In this document: positions 25,023 through 33,946 of the stretch, one piece after another | How the letters are laid out: each line of letters begins with the position of its first letter | Numbering within the stretch: position 1 is the stretch's first letter | DNA from: Paenibacillus rhizosphaerae | GTDB taxonomy: Bacteria; Bacillota; Bacilli; Paenibacillales; Paenibacillaceae | Assembly (NCBI RefSeq): GCF_014192015.1 | Contig: NZ_JACHXJ010000002.1 | Coordinates: 248,001 to 312,000 of the forward strand | Length of the DNA stretch: 64,000 nt | Reading direction: 5' to 3' | Translations under genes and position numbers: made by a program | Notes under the pieces: model-generated | What the model saw: only the letters and a program-made list of their open reading frames with translations | What the model was told of the DNA's origin: nothing | Databases searched by the model: none

Positions 25023-26912
25023 TTATTTGGTTTTCTCGCTTTCGCTGCCCATAATCGAGTTCATCTGGTTCTGTACGTGCTGCGGCCACAGCTGAAGTGG
25101 GGAATTGCCGCCGCCTGCGACCTGCAACGCTTTATAGATATCAATTTGACCGTTGCCGTAATATTTGTCATGACCTTTCGGCCCCAGGTCAATGGTGCTT
25201 TGGCACATAATGTCCATCACTTGTTTATTGGTCAAGTCCGGATTCCGCGAGCGGATCAACGCGGCCATGGCGGCGACATGCGGGCTGGCCATCGAAGTTC
25301 CGGACAGGGCGGCGTACTGGTTGCCTGGATAGGTGCTGGCAATGCTCGTCCCGGGCGCCGCCACGTCGATATAATCCCCGTAATTGGAATAAGAGGCTTT
25401 TTTCATGTTCGCATCGGTCGCAGCAACGGCGAGAACTTCGGGATAGGCCGCAGGGAAGCCTGGCCGCTCGGTGTTGTCATTCCCAGCCGCGGAAACGAGC
25501 ACGATGTCTTTGTCATAGGCATATCTCACCGCATCGTGCAGGAACTGGGAGTCGGCGTAGTTGCCCAAGCTCAGATTAATGACTTTGGCCCCATGATCCG
25601 CCGCCCAGATGATGCCTTCCGATACCGAATAGGTCGTGCCTGATCCGGATTTATCAAGCGCCTTCACCGGTAATATTTTGTTATACCAGCTGATGCCGGC
25701 CACGCCTTCATTATTGTTGACCACGGCCCCGATGATGCCGGCCACATGCGTGCCGTGGCCTACATCGTCCAGCGGATCGCTGCCGGGATCCACAACGTTG
25801 TAACCGGACAGCAGCTGACCTTGAAGATCCGGATGGTTAATGTCTGCACCGGTGTCGACGATACCGACAATGACATCGTTGCTTCCCTTGGATAAATCCC
25901 AGCCCTGATTCGTTTCGATCGCAGGGAGGTTCCACTGATACTTCGCAAACAGCAGGTCATTCGGCACGTTCGGAAGGCTGCCTGTTTCCGGAACGGTATC
26001 GTTGGTTAAATATAAATAATGCGGTTCTACATAATGCGGATTCCAGTTGTTTAAAAAGTACACTTTCAGCTGGCTGTAATCCATTGTGCGGGAACGGAAG
26101 ACGTAAGCATACCCGAGTTTTCGGGCAGATTCCGCTTTGACGGCACCCTTGATCCGGTTCATCTCTTCCGGAGACGGATCCTGTCGGAAGCGGACGACGA
26201 TCTCGTTCTCGTAAAAATGGCTGGCGTTTTCGTTATCATGTCCCGTCTTGACCGTCAAATCGCGCAGCGTATCGGCGTGAACCGATTCCACTTTAAACTT
26301 GCCCTCTCTCGGGTAAGGGATCAGCCGCAGGTTTTTCTTCTGATGATTTTCCACATCGAGCAGTATTTTTTGATTCATTAAGGCGATGACGCTCTGGCGG
26401 CTTTTGGCCGACGGTTCCGCGATGACGAAGTACTGCTTGCCAGCCATTTTGAAGGAGGGAGACTGGTACGACTGGTGATTCTTTACCTGCCTCTTGGCCA
26501 TACTTAAATAATGATCCAGCCTTTTCCGGTCCTCGGAAGTCCAGGAGTCGTCCTTTTTGGCATATTCAAGCGGTTGATCCAGCTTAGGGTCCTGCCACAC
26601 CAGCATGGAAAAGTGGTCATGGGTTTTCTGCAAATTCCGTACATAATCGGTAATCTGCTTTGGCTTTGCGCTGCCCAGATTGTTCAGCATAGCCGTCAGA
26701 TGCTGCCTCGCATCCAGCCGGGTCAAATGATCGGTTGAAGCGATATCCTGCGCCATCATGCTGTTCTTTAAACGATGCTCCTGATGCGGAGCCGGGACGG
26801 GAGGGGATTCAGCGGCCTGCTGCCGGCTGTCCGAGCGCGGGAGCAGCAAAAATAACGCGAGCGCGCCGCAAACGGTTGCCGTTCCGATGCCCACCCATTT
26901 TCCTTTCGACAT
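25023..26912 (-). CDS. Subtilisin-like S8 serine protease, membrane-anchored or secreted
   Basis: The 629-residue protein is a subtilase. An N-terminal hydrophobic segment (residues 7-25) acts as signal or anchor. A long propeptide region follows, with a fervidolysin-like part near 232-300 (ENEIVVRFRQDPSPEE). Catalytic residues are Asp353 (GIVDTGADINHPDL), His386 (DVGHGTHVAGIIG) and Ser540 (SGTSMASPHVAA); the oxyanion Asn478 is in AAGN. All key residues are intact. It is expected to cut proteins outside the cell or at the membrane. AAGGAGG lies just before the ATG on the minus strand. It stands alone between convergent and divergent neighbours. Confidence 0.92.
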   Translation of the reverse strand: MSKGKWVGIGTATVCGALALFLLLPRSDSRQQAAESPPVPAPHQEHRLKNSMMAQDIASTDHLTRLDARQHLTAMLNNLGSAKPKQITDYVRNLQKTHDHFSMLVWQDPKLDQPLEYAKKDDSWTSEDRKRLDHYLSMAKRQVKNHQSYQSPSFKMAGKQYFVIAEPSAKSRQSVIALMNQKILLDVENHQKKNLRLIPYPREGKFKVESVHADTLRDLTVKTGHDNENASHFYENEIVVRFRQDPSPEEMNRIKGAVKAESARKLGYAYVFRSRTMDYSQLKVYFLNNWNPHYVEPHYLYLTNDTVPETGSLPNVPNDLLFAKYQWNLPAIETNQGWDLSKGSNDVIVGIVDTGADINHPDLQGQLLSGYNVVDPGSDPLDDVGHGTHVAGIIGAVVNNNEGVAGISWYNKILPVKALDKSGSGTTYSVSEGIIWAADHGAKVINLSLGNYADSQFLHDAVRYAYDKDIVLVSAAGNDNTERPGFPAAYPEVLAVAATDANMKKASYSNYGDYIDVAAPGTSIASTYPGNQYAALSGTSMASPHVAAMAALIRSRNPDLTNKQVMDIMCQSTIDLGPKGHDKYYGNGQIDIYKALQVAGGGNSPLQLWPQHVQNQMNSIMGSESEKTK

Positions 26913-27161
26913 AAAAAGTACCTCCTTAAGAATGATAAGTACCTTTAGCGTGAGAAATGGGAAGCTATTTTATACCCTGGCAGCGGACTCAGGCAAAAAC
27001 CTGCTCAATTCGTCCAAATCGTGACCAGAAAGGGATACCGTTCCAGTTTGTTTTATGTTAGGATAGTACATGAAAATTGATCCTTGCTTCAAACGATGGT
27101 GATGAAATTTCGGATCCTCTCCGGGACCGAAAGGAACAAATTAAGGGGGAGCTAATTAGCT

Positions 27162-27668
27162 ATGTCAGCAGGTAATGTTCAAAAATTGTGTGAGACCACG
27201 AAAGAGAAGCTGAAATCCGCGATCGAGAAACTGGAACAATTCCTCAATGAGAATTCGATTCCGCAGCTTGCACCAGACAATAATGAGGAAACGCTGCAAT
27301 TTTACAAAGGATTTTTGTCTGACCTGCGGCATCTTCTGGTGTTCTCCGAAGCATCAGCCGAGAAACTGGGAATTGCATTGCGCCGTGCCAATTTTGACAC
27401 TGATTTTGCTGAAAAAGCTCTCTATAATGTGTATCATCATTGCGTCAACAACTTCTTTTATCCGAAAAGCGAAAGCTATTCCGAAGATGGCCGTTACGCT
27501 TACACGGGGCAGGACGCCATCCGTTTCCGGGTAAAACCGGTTCGGCCGGTAAGAGACATCATTCTCGATATTACCAAAGTATATGAAGAGCTTCGGGACG
27601 ATCTGACTTATTACGAAAGCGATTATTTGACGGAGCGCCGGATGCACAACCAGCGTTCGCACGCTTAA
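27162..27668 (+). CDS. ypuI: DUF3907 family protein (YpuI-like)
   Basis: This 168-residue cytosolic protein resembles YpuI of B. subtilis (DUF3907), function unknown. Distinctive segments are KGFLSDLRHLLVFSEASAEK, NVYHHCVNNFFYPKSESYSE and RVKPVRPVRDIILDITK (joined here in order at about 48-145). It is mostly helical with no membrane segment. GGGGGAG is upstream of the ATG. A short terminator follows directly, so it is monocistronic. Confidence 0.75.
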   Translation: MSAGNVQKLCETTKEKLKSAIEKLEQFLNENSIPQLAPDNNEETLQFYKGFLSDLRHLLVFSEASAEKLGIALRRANFDTDFAEKALYNVYHHCVNNFFYPKSESYSEDGRYAYTGQDAIRFRVKPVRPVRDIILDITKVYEELRDDLTYYESDYLTERRMHNQRSHA

Positions 27669-27686
27669 ACCTTATAAGATTACACC

Positions 27687-27720
27687 AAAGATGCCTGATG
27701 TTGGCATCTTTTTTTATTTT
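27687..27720 (+). terminator. Terminator of the DUF3907 gene
   Basis: AAAGATGCC (27687-27695) pairs with GGCATCTTT (27703-27711), followed by a T-rich tail. Confidence 0.85.
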
Positions 27721-27804
27721 CCTCATGACGACCATCAACTGACAAGATGCAGCAGGGATACGCCGATATGGAGCAGGGGACAATGAAGCTTGAGGTGATA
27801 AATA

Positions 27805-28023
27805 ATGAAGGATCCAAGAACCTACGTAAAATGCAGCGTCAGCAACTGCAGCTACTGGGGTGAAGAGAACGTCTGCAAAGCCGAGCAAATCCTGATCGAA
27901 ATCGACAAGCACGCCTCCGCCAAGTACAGCGAGGAATACGGCAGCGAGCTTGGAGAGCACAAAGACCGGGCGGAAAATTCTTCGGCTACCTGCTGTCTGA
28001 CCTTCAAGCCAAAAACTTCTTAA
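27805..28023 (+). CDS. DUF1540 domain protein
   Basis: A 72-residue protein with cysteines in the order VKCSVSNCSYWGEENVC near the start and CCL near the end, the spacing of DUF1540 small metal-binding-like proteins. These occur widely in spore-forming Firmicutes, function unknown. A ribosome site GAGGTGAT precedes the ATG. The middle (HASAKYSEEYGSELGEHKDR) is charged and probably flexible. Confidence 0.8.
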   Translation: MKDPRTYVKCSVSNCSYWGEENVCKAEQILIEIDKHASAKYSEEYGSELGEHKDRAENSSATCCLTFKPKTS

Positions 28024-28082
28024 ATTCAAGCGCCCGACTCCATTTATGCACTTATCCATCTGTCGTGAGGAGGCTTCTAATC

Positions 28083-28721
28083 ATGGATGAATTCAACAAA
28101 CGTGAACAGGAACACAAGACGGATAGCCCATTTGCAGGAAAAGGAATCACTCCCGTTTCAACGAATCACGATTCCCGCACGAATCATCGAGAAGAATATG
28201 CAGCTGAGGCGGGTACTTCCTCTGTAACCCGGGATAACGAATACCGGCAGGCGATCGTCACACGGATGCGTACCGATTATCCGCGCAGAGACGCCCATAA
28301 AGAGGAGTATGCATCAGAGGTAACATCTCCTGAAGTCACAAGCCGCGCTGCCGGATATTCGATCAGGGACGACCGGAAGGCGGATGCCGCCGGGAAGAGA
28401 GCGGATTTGTACAAAAATGACCGCGAGGAGTATGCCGCAGAAGTAGCTCCGGCACCTACGGTCCGTAGGGATGAGGTCCGTACTTCGGATGATACCGAAA
28501 ACCGGGACACCGTTCAAAACTTTGGACGTACGGCCGGCTATGTCGGTGTAGGCTTCGGCGTCTTGTCCTTGTTTATGTGGTCCATCATCCTGGGCCCCCT
28601 GGCTGCGGTCATCGGCTTTTATGCGTACAGCCAAGGCAGCAAGGTATGGGGCGGATGGGCGATGGGACTCGGCATTTTGGCAACGATCAGCTACTTTGTG
28701 CTGGTTCCGTTCGCCCGGTAA
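28083..28721 (+). CDS. Two-helix membrane protein with EEYA repeats (DUF4190-like)
   Basis: The 212-residue product has a hydrophilic N-terminal part with the motif REEYAAE/KEEYASE at residues 37, 74 and 115, so three units of about 37-41 residues each, and a C-terminal pair of membrane helices (about 150-180 and 189-210; GPLAAVIGFYAYSQGSKVWG between them) of the DUF4190 kind. Function unknown. I start at ATG 28083, nine bases after AGGAGG (28068-28073); an in-frame GTG at 28065 overlaps that site. A terminator follows. Confidence 0.75.
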   Translation: MDEFNKREQEHKTDSPFAGKGITPVSTNHDSRTNHREEYAAEAGTSSVTRDNEYRQAIVTRMRTDYPRRDAHKEEYASEVTSPEVTSRAAGYSIRDDRKADAAGKRADLYKNDREEYAAEVAPAPTVRRDEVRTSDDTENRDTVQNFGRTAGYVGVGFGVLSLFMWSIILGPLAAVIGFYAYSQGSKVWGGWAMGLGILATISYFVLVPFAR

Positions 28722-28734
28722 ATCAAACAGGCAT

Positions 28735-28780
28735 AAAGCGTCTTTGGCCGCTGATGAAGCGGCTAAGGGCGCTTTTTTCT
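28735..28780 (+). terminator. Terminator after the EEYA-repeat protein gene
   Basis: AAAGCG with inner TGGCCGC pairs with GCGGCT and GCGCTTT, followed by TTTTTT. Confidence 0.8.
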
Positions 28781-28884
28781 TGTCAGCGTTTTTTGGAAGA
28801 GGTCTGGCGCAGGGCGGCGGAATCATGGTAAAATAAATCCAATCCGCATGGACGAGATTATGAGGGAAAAAGAGGTTTGAGACT

Positions 28885-29610
28885 ATGCAAATCGATCCGG
28901 CTGCAGCGCAGCAGTTGTTGGCAATGCAGGACAACAGCCGTATTCAAAATAGAGACGAGCTTCTCCAAGACATTATCGAGAATGGCAGCACCTCTGATTT
29001 TGGTGTTATTCTGAACCAGCTGCTGGATGACTCCAGCGCGGCAGCAGGAGAAATTGATGCTTCAGTACAGCCGACGGTGCCCGGTGTATCGTGGAGTGAC
29101 GGCCTGCTGTGGCAGCAGCTGGGAGAGGTGAACGCCTCGCCGGTGACGCACGTTGATGAAGTGTCCAAGCCGGTGCATTCCGGTACCGGTAAATCGACCG
29201 CTTACAACGACTTGATTGAACAGGCAAGCCGCAAGTACGGCGTGTCCGAATCGCTAATCAAGGCCGTCATCGAGACGGAGTCCACCTTTAATCCGAATGT
29301 CGTGTCTTCTGCGGGGGCCAAAGGCCTGATGCAGCTGATGGACGGCACGGCTCAGGGACTCGGGGTCAGCGATCCGTTCGACCCGGCCCAGAACATCGAT
29401 GCCGGCACGAAATACCTTTCGTATCAGCTGAGCCGCTTCGGTGGACAAGAAAACATGGCGCTGGCGGCGTACAATGCGGGGCCTAACCGGGTGCTCAAGC
29501 TCGGAGTATCGACCGATGCCGAATTGATGCAGCATTTGGACCGGCTTCCTGCAGAAACAAGGAACTATATCCGTAAAATTGCGGATGCCAGGGCAAAATA
29601 TGAAGGTTAA
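28885..29610 (+). CDS. Lytic transglycosylase (SLT domain)
   Basis: The 241-residue protein ends in a goose-type/SLT lytic transglycosylase domain (residues about 115-235), which cleaves peptidoglycan glycan strands. The catalytic Glu is Glu132 in [11 protein letters not shown]; further motifs are [10 protein letters not shown] and [12 protein letters not shown]. Residues 1-100 form an unrelated helical, possibly regulatory part. No clear signal peptide is visible (it begins [15 protein letters not shown]), as in several Bacillales homologues near flagellar or sporulation genes, so export is uncertain. Confidence 0.88.
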   Translation: MQIDPAAAQQLLAMQDNSRIQNRDELLQDIIENGSTSDFGVILNQLLDDSSAAAGEIDASVQPTVPGVSWSDGLLWQQLGEVNASPVTHVDEVSKPVHSGTGKSTAYNDLIEQASRKYGVSESLIKAVIETESTFNPNVVSSAGAKGLMQLMDGTAQGLGVSDPFDPAQNIDAGTKYLSYQLSRFGGQENMALAAYNAGPNRVLKLGVSTDAELMQHLDRLPAETRNYIRKIADARAKYEG

Positions 29611-29639
29611 TACCAATCGCATAGCGTTGTAAGTTACGG

Positions 29640-29712
29640 GATCAAACTCGGGAGAACGGGAAGCGGCTCGATATGAAGCGCTTCTTCCGAAGTTTGATCT
29701 CTTTATATTGCT
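29640..29712 (+). terminator. Weak terminator after the transglycosylase gene
   Basis: GATCAAACT (29640-29648) pairs with AGTTTGATC (29691-29699); an inner GAAGCGG/GCGCTTC pair is present and the tail is TCTTTATATT. Confidence 0.5.
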
Positions 29713-29742
29713 TCGGGTGATCCGTGTAAAGGAGGAAACGTG

Positions 29743-30903
29743 ATGATCTATTGGGACCATGCGGCAAGTACGCCACCCAACGAAGAAGTTATCCAGACGA
29801 TGGCTGAAGTGATGAGACAGCATTACGGCAATCCTTCATCCATTCACCGGATGGGCGAGGACGCCGCCAAACTAATCAAGCGTTCCCGGGAAGTATGTGC
29901 CGCCACCCTTGGCGTTAAGCCAGCCGAGATTATCTTGACTTCGGGCGCAACGGAAGGCAACAATATGGCCATTAAAGGAACGGCCTTTCAATATGCCGGC
30001 AGGGGCAAGCACATTATCACGACCGCTACGGAGCATCCGTCCGTTTACGACAGCTGTCTGTACCTACGGGAACACGGATTCGAGGTGACCTTTCTTGAGG
30101 TGGACCGGCAGGGCCGGATCCATCCGGACCAGCTGCGCAGCCTGATTCGAAAGGACACCATCCTGGTCAGCATCATGCATGTAAACAATGAGACCGGAGC
30201 CGTGCAGCCGCTGGAGGCGGCGGGACGAATCATTAAACAGTGCAATCCGCTGACCCTGTTCCATGTGGACGGTGTTCAGGGCTTCGGCAAGCTGCCTGTC
30301 GACCTGCAGGCGTGGCAGGCGGATTTATATACGTTATCCGCACACAAAATCCGCGGTCCCAAAGGAGCCGGCGTACTATTCCGAAAGGAAGGGGTTCAGC
30401 TTCACCCGCTGCTGTCGGGAGGCAAGCAGGAGTCCGGCATGCGCTCAGGGACGGAGAATTATCCGGGGATTGTCGCCATGGCCAAAGCGATGCGGATGGC
30501 TAAAGAGCAATTGGGGCCATTCGGTGAGCAGGTCGGGGCACTTCGGGACGATTTGCTCGCATTTATCCGAACGGTGCCGGCCCTTGTGCTGAACAGCGAC
30601 GAAGATGGGGCACCGCATATCGTCAACGTGTCCTTTCCCGGGATGAAAGCCGAAGTCCTGCTGCATTCGCTCGAGGAGCACGGCATGCTGGTGTCCACCA
30701 AATCGGCCTGCTCTTCCAAGACGGCGGAGCCAAGCCGTGTCCTGCTTGCCATGGGACGGAGCGAGGATGAAGCCTCCAGCGCGATCAGGATCAGCATGGG
30801 GCTTACCAACACCAAGAATGATTTGCAGCAGTTGAAGGACGCGCTTCAGGATGCGGTCAACCGGCTGACGCCTTTAATGACAGGAAGGAATGAAATCCAT
30901 TGA
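29743..30903 (+). CDS. Cysteine desulfurase (NifS/IscS family)
   Basis: This 386-residue PLP enzyme takes sulfur from cysteine. The N-terminus MIYWDHAASTPP, the LTSGATEGNNMAIKG region, the PLP-lysine segment LSAHKIRGPKGAGVLF and the active-site cysteine region STKSACSSKTAEPS are all present. Its gene overlaps thiI (TTGA), so it is almost surely the dedicated sulfur donor for tRNA 4-thiouridine, like B. subtilis NifZ. GGAGG at 29731-29735 favours ATG 29743; the preceding GTG is too close. Confidence 0.93.
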   Translation: MIYWDHAASTPPNEEVIQTMAEVMRQHYGNPSSIHRMGEDAAKLIKRSREVCAATLGVKPAEIILTSGATEGNNMAIKGTAFQYAGRGKHIITTATEHPSVYDSCLYLREHGFEVTFLEVDRQGRIHPDQLRSLIRKDTILVSIMHVNNETGAVQPLEAAGRIIKQCNPLTLFHVDGVQGFGKLPVDLQAWQADLYTLSAHKIRGPKGAGVLFRKEGVQLHPLLSGGKQESGMRSGTENYPGIVAMAKAMRMAKEQLGPFGEQVGALRDDLLAFIRTVPALVLNSDEDGAPHIVNVSFPGMKAEVLLHSLEEHGMLVSTKSACSSKTAEPSRVLLAMGRSEDEASSAIRISMGLTNTKNDLQQLKDALQDAVNRLTPLMTGRNEIH

Positions 30904-32129
30904 AATATGATATGCTTCTGCTCCGTTACGGAGAAATTACACTCAAAGGAAAAAACCGGGGGCGCTTCGAAAATGCGGTTATCTCGCATATCCGGTCCAT
31001 TCTTAAGGATTTTCCCAAAGCGAAAATTCGCAAGGAGTACGGAAGACTATACGTTGAACTGAACGGGGAAGAAGCGGAACCGCTGATTGCCTCGCTCCAA
31101 AAAATATTCGGGCTGACGTCGATCAGCCCGGTTGTCGTCAGCTCCACGGAGCTGGATTCCATTTTGGAAACATCTTCGGCATTTCTTGCGCAGATGGACA
31201 TGGAAGAAGAGGTTACCTTTAAGGTCCATGCCCGGCGAGTCTGGAAGGCTTTCCCGCACTCATCCCATGAAATGAACCATCTGGTAGGTGCGCCGCTGCT
31301 GAAGAAGTATCCGCTGTTAAAAGTGAGCATGAAGGATCCCGAGCTCACCTTGCATGTGGAGATCCGCGAGCAGGGAACTTATATATTCTGCCAGACGATT
31401 CCTGCCGTCGGCGGATTTCCGCGGGGAAGCAACGGCAAGGCCATGCTGCTGCTCTCCGGCGGAATCGACAGCCCGGTCGCAGGGTGGTCCTCCATGCGCA
31501 GAGGGCTCGAAGTGGAGTGCGTTCACTTCTACAGCTACCCGTTTACAAGCCGCCTCGCCAAAGAGAAGGTCATCGAGCTGGCGAAAGTGCTCTCAGGGTA
31601 TGCAGGGGAGATCAAGATTCATCTGGTGCCGTTTACCGAAGTGCAGACGTCCTTCACCGGTATTGGACAGGACAATTTGATCATTACCCTGATGCGGCGT
31701 TCCATGCTGCGGATTGCCGAACTGCTGGCCGAGCGTGAAGGGGCGCTTGCGATTGTCACCGGAGACAGCCTCGGTCAGGTCGCCAGCCAAACCCTGCCAA
31801 GCATGAACGTGATCGGCCGGGCGACCGTGCTGCCGCTTCTGCGGCCGCTGATCATGATGGACAAGAACGAGATCATTCGGATTTCGAAGGAGATCGGCAC
31901 ATACGATACCTCGATTCTTCCTTATGAAGACTGCTGCACCCTGTTTGTGCCCAAGTCACCGACGACGAATCCGAATTTGCGGGTCGTCGAGAAGGTGGAG
32001 GCGTCGATCGAGAAGCTCCCCGAGCTGATCCACGACGCCTTTGAGCGGACCGAAACGCTGGTGCTGACCAAGGATTATGTGATTGGAGAGGAAGACGAAG
32101 CAGGCGGCGTTAACGAGGATTGGTTCTAA
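30900..32129 (+). CDS. thiI: tRNA 4-thiouridine synthase ThiI
   Basis: ThiI adenylates U8 of tRNA and inserts sulfur, giving 4-thiouridine. The 409-residue protein has an N-terminal ferredoxin-like and THUMP part (YGEITLKGKNRGRFE; residues 1-170) and the PP-loop ATPase LLSGGIDSPVAGW near 185, followed by TGDSLGQVASQT. It lacks the C-terminal rhodanese domain of the E. coli protein, as in Bacillus, fitting direct sulfur hand-over from the adjacent desulfurase. It uses a TTG start overlapping the previous stop, after AGGAAGGA. Confidence 0.95.
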   Translation: MKYDMLLLRYGEITLKGKNRGRFENAVISHIRSILKDFPKAKIRKEYGRLYVELNGEEAEPLIASLQKIFGLTSISPVVVSSTELDSILETSSAFLAQMDMEEEVTFKVHARRVWKAFPHSSHEMNHLVGAPLLKKYPLLKVSMKDPELTLHVEIREQGTYIFCQTIPAVGGFPRGSNGKAMLLLSGGIDSPVAGWSSMRRGLEVECVHFYSYPFTSRLAKEKVIELAKVLSGYAGEIKIHLVPFTEVQTSFTGIGQDNLIITLMRRSMLRIAELLAEREGALAIVTGDSLGQVASQTLPSMNVIGRATVLPLLRPLIMMDKNEIIRISKEIGTYDTSILPYEDCCTLFVPKSPTTNPNLRVVEKVEASIEKLPELIHDAFERTETLVLTKDYVIGEEDEAGGVNEDWF

Positions 32130-32146
32130 GATCAAGATTAGGAAAC

Positions 32147-32187
32147 AAAAAAAGGAGGCTCTTCAATAGAAGAGCCTCCTTTTTTTG
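32147..32187. terminator. Bidirectional terminator between thiI and the TerC gene
   Basis: AAAAAAAGGAGGCTCTT pairs with AAGAGCCTCCTTTTTTT around CAATAG, a perfect stem with A-tract and T-tract on its two sides. Confidence 0.9.
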
Positions 32188-32208
32188 ACAAGCCGGTAAA
32201 AGTACGTT

Positions 32209-32898
32209 CTAACTATACGAATGTTCGTCCTTCCGTTTTTTCATCGACGCGCGTTTCAGGTATCCGAGGGCGAGAATGGCTATGACTACGATCACGATAA
32301 ACAGCACCCGCAGGAGCGGATATTCTTCAAAAAACGGAGCAAACCGCTTTTCTTCCGTAATCATGTTGGATGCCGTGTAACCGAGTACGGCCGAACCAAG
32401 GTAAATAATCCAAGGAAACTTGTTAATAAGCTTAATAAACAGGGTGCTTCCCCAAACGACAATCGGAACGCTGATGAGCAGTCCGAGAATGACGAGGATG
32501 ATATTCTGCTGGGCTGCGCCAGCCACGGCGATCACATTGTCCAGCCCCATCGCGGCATCCGCCACAATGATGGTCCGTATAGCTCCCCACAAGGTTTGGC
32601 CTGCCTTGATGTCCGTATGATCGTCGTTATCGGCCAGCAGTTTGTACGCGATCCATACGAGCATGACACCACCCAGCGCGAGCAGCCACGGCACTTTCAG
32701 CAGCCAGACGACGACGATCGTCGCAATGATGCGGAGCAGGACCGCACCGCCGGTTCCATAAAAAATAGCCTTTTTCTGAGTCGAGGGAGCAAGATTCCTC
32801 GCAGCAAGGCCAATTACGATGGCGTTATCGCCAGCCAGTATTAAATCCAAAAAGACGATCTTGATCAAATTGACTAAAAATTCTATTACACTGTCCAA
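32209..32898 (-). CDS. TerC family membrane protein (possible metal exporter)
   Basis: The 229-residue protein has seven hydrophobic helices and the two TerC acidic motifs, LAGDNAIVIGLAAR (residues 21-34) and MGLDNVIAVAGAA (about 117-129). TerC proteins of this YjbE/MeeF type export manganese and help metallate secreted enzymes; that is family knowledge and not shown here. A charged tail closes the protein (KRASMKKRKDEHSYS). It is divergent from a paralogue on the plus strand, with 132 bp between the starts. AAGGAG lies upstream of its ATG on the minus strand. Confidence 0.85.
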   Translation of the reverse strand: MDSVIEFLVNLIKIVFLDLILAGDNAIVIGLAARNLAPSTQKKAIFYGTGGAVLLRIIATIVVVWLLKVPWLLALGGVMLVWIAYKLLADNDDHTDIKAGQTLWGAIRTIIVADAAMGLDNVIAVAGAAQQNIILVILGLLISVPIVVWGSTLFIKLINKFPWIIYLGSAVLGYTASNMITEEKRFAPFFEEYPLLRVLFIVIVVIAILALGYLKRASMKKRKDEHSYS

Positions 32899-32951
32899 AT
32901 GAGGTCACTCCTTATTATGACTGTATACGGAGTTCAATAGCAAATCGATTC

Positions 32952-32981
32952 ATTATAGGCTAATTTTTCATGTGAAGTCAA
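32952..32981 (-). promoter_or_regulatory. SigA-type promoter of the minus-strand TerC gene
   Basis: On the minus strand TTGACT (32976-32981) and TATAAT (32952-32957) are 18 bp apart, about 55 bp before the start codon. Close to consensus. Confidence 0.7.
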
Positions 32982-33030
32982 GCATAGCCTGGCCAACTCC
33001 CACATAGATGTAGAGTGGGGGTGTTGACCT

Positions 33031-33693
33031 TTGGAATCGATTTGGCTGCTCATTCAGATCCTTATGATCAATTTGGTCCTAAGCGGTGACAATGCCGTCG
33101 TGATTGCTCTGGCGAGCAAGGATCTGCCGGAGAAGCAGCGTAAACAGGCGGTATGGTGGGGAGCGCTCGGCGCTGTCATTCTAAGGTGCTTGTTGACTTT
33201 TATTGCGGTCATTCTGCTGAAAGTCCCTTATGTTCAGGCGGTCGGCGGGTTCATGCTCATCTGGATCGCCCTAAATCTGCTGATTGAAAACAAAGATGAA
33301 CTGCGGCTGAAGGAATCCTCCACGATCTGGAAAGCGGTCAGAACCATTCTCGCGGCGGATTTCATTATGAGCCTTGACAACGTGCTGGCCATTGCCGGAC
33401 TCGCGAACGGGGATCTCGCGCTGATCGTGATCGGCATTGCGATCAGCATACCGATCGTCGTCTGGGGCAGCAATTTGATCGTCACCTGGCTTCACCGTTT
33501 CCCGGTGCTCGTATACATCGGGGCAGGCATTCTAGCCTATACAGCCGGGGAGATGCTCCTCCAGGACCACAAGCTTGGCGCTCTACTCTCCGCCTCTCTG
33601 CCGGAATTCCACCATCTCATTCCCGGCGTATTGGCCGGATTGGTGATCGTCTCAGGCGGTATCAAGCAGCGGCTGCTGCGGCCGCGTCCATAA
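33031..33693 (+). CDS. TerC family membrane protein, second paralogue
   Basis: A 220-residue TerC-type protein with motifs LSGDNAVVIALAS (residues 18-30) and MSLDNVLAIAGLA (about 113-125) and seven membrane helices. It is clearly related to the divergent neighbour, including VPIVVWGS-like IPIVVWGSN. It begins with TTG at 33031, eight bases after GGGGGTG. Like its neighbour it may export manganese or a related metal; specificity is not visible. A strong terminator follows. Confidence 0.85.
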   Translation: MESIWLLIQILMINLVLSGDNAVVIALASKDLPEKQRKQAVWWGALGAVILRCLLTFIAVILLKVPYVQAVGGFMLIWIALNLLIENKDELRLKESSTIWKAVRTILAADFIMSLDNVLAIAGLANGDLALIVIGIAISIPIVVWGSNLIVTWLHRFPVLVYIGAGILAYTAGEMLLQDHKLGALLSASLPEFHHLIPGVLAGLVIVSGGIKQRLLRPRP

Positions 33694-33710
33694 ACAGGAC
33701 AATCTCGTCA

Positions 33711-33739
33711 AAAGCCGGGTTTAACCCGGTTTTTTTTTC
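33711..33739 (+). terminator. Terminator of the second TerC gene
   Basis: The perfect palindrome CCGGGTTTAACCCGG is followed by about nine T. Confidence 0.88.
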
Positions 33740-33946
33740 TTGTTATGAACATAAAGAATCGCAATGAATGGATTAAAACGGGCTAGCAGAAGGACCTTTC
33801 TTTTGCAGGGTTATTTTGGACGGGAGTGCCTAAAAAATTACAGGCGCAATCTGGTTTTTTTCACAGGTTTCAGATAAACTAAAGATGAAAATATGTCGTT
33901 TTTTGCGTATGGCGTAAGGAGCGGCTATAGAGAAGAGGGTGGGAGA

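Noticed and set aside
32986..33026. Hairpin ACTCCCAC...GAGTGGGGG before the second TerC gene as a riboswitch
   Set aside because: Too short and lacking conserved yybP-ykoY sequence; imperfect pairing; could be chance.
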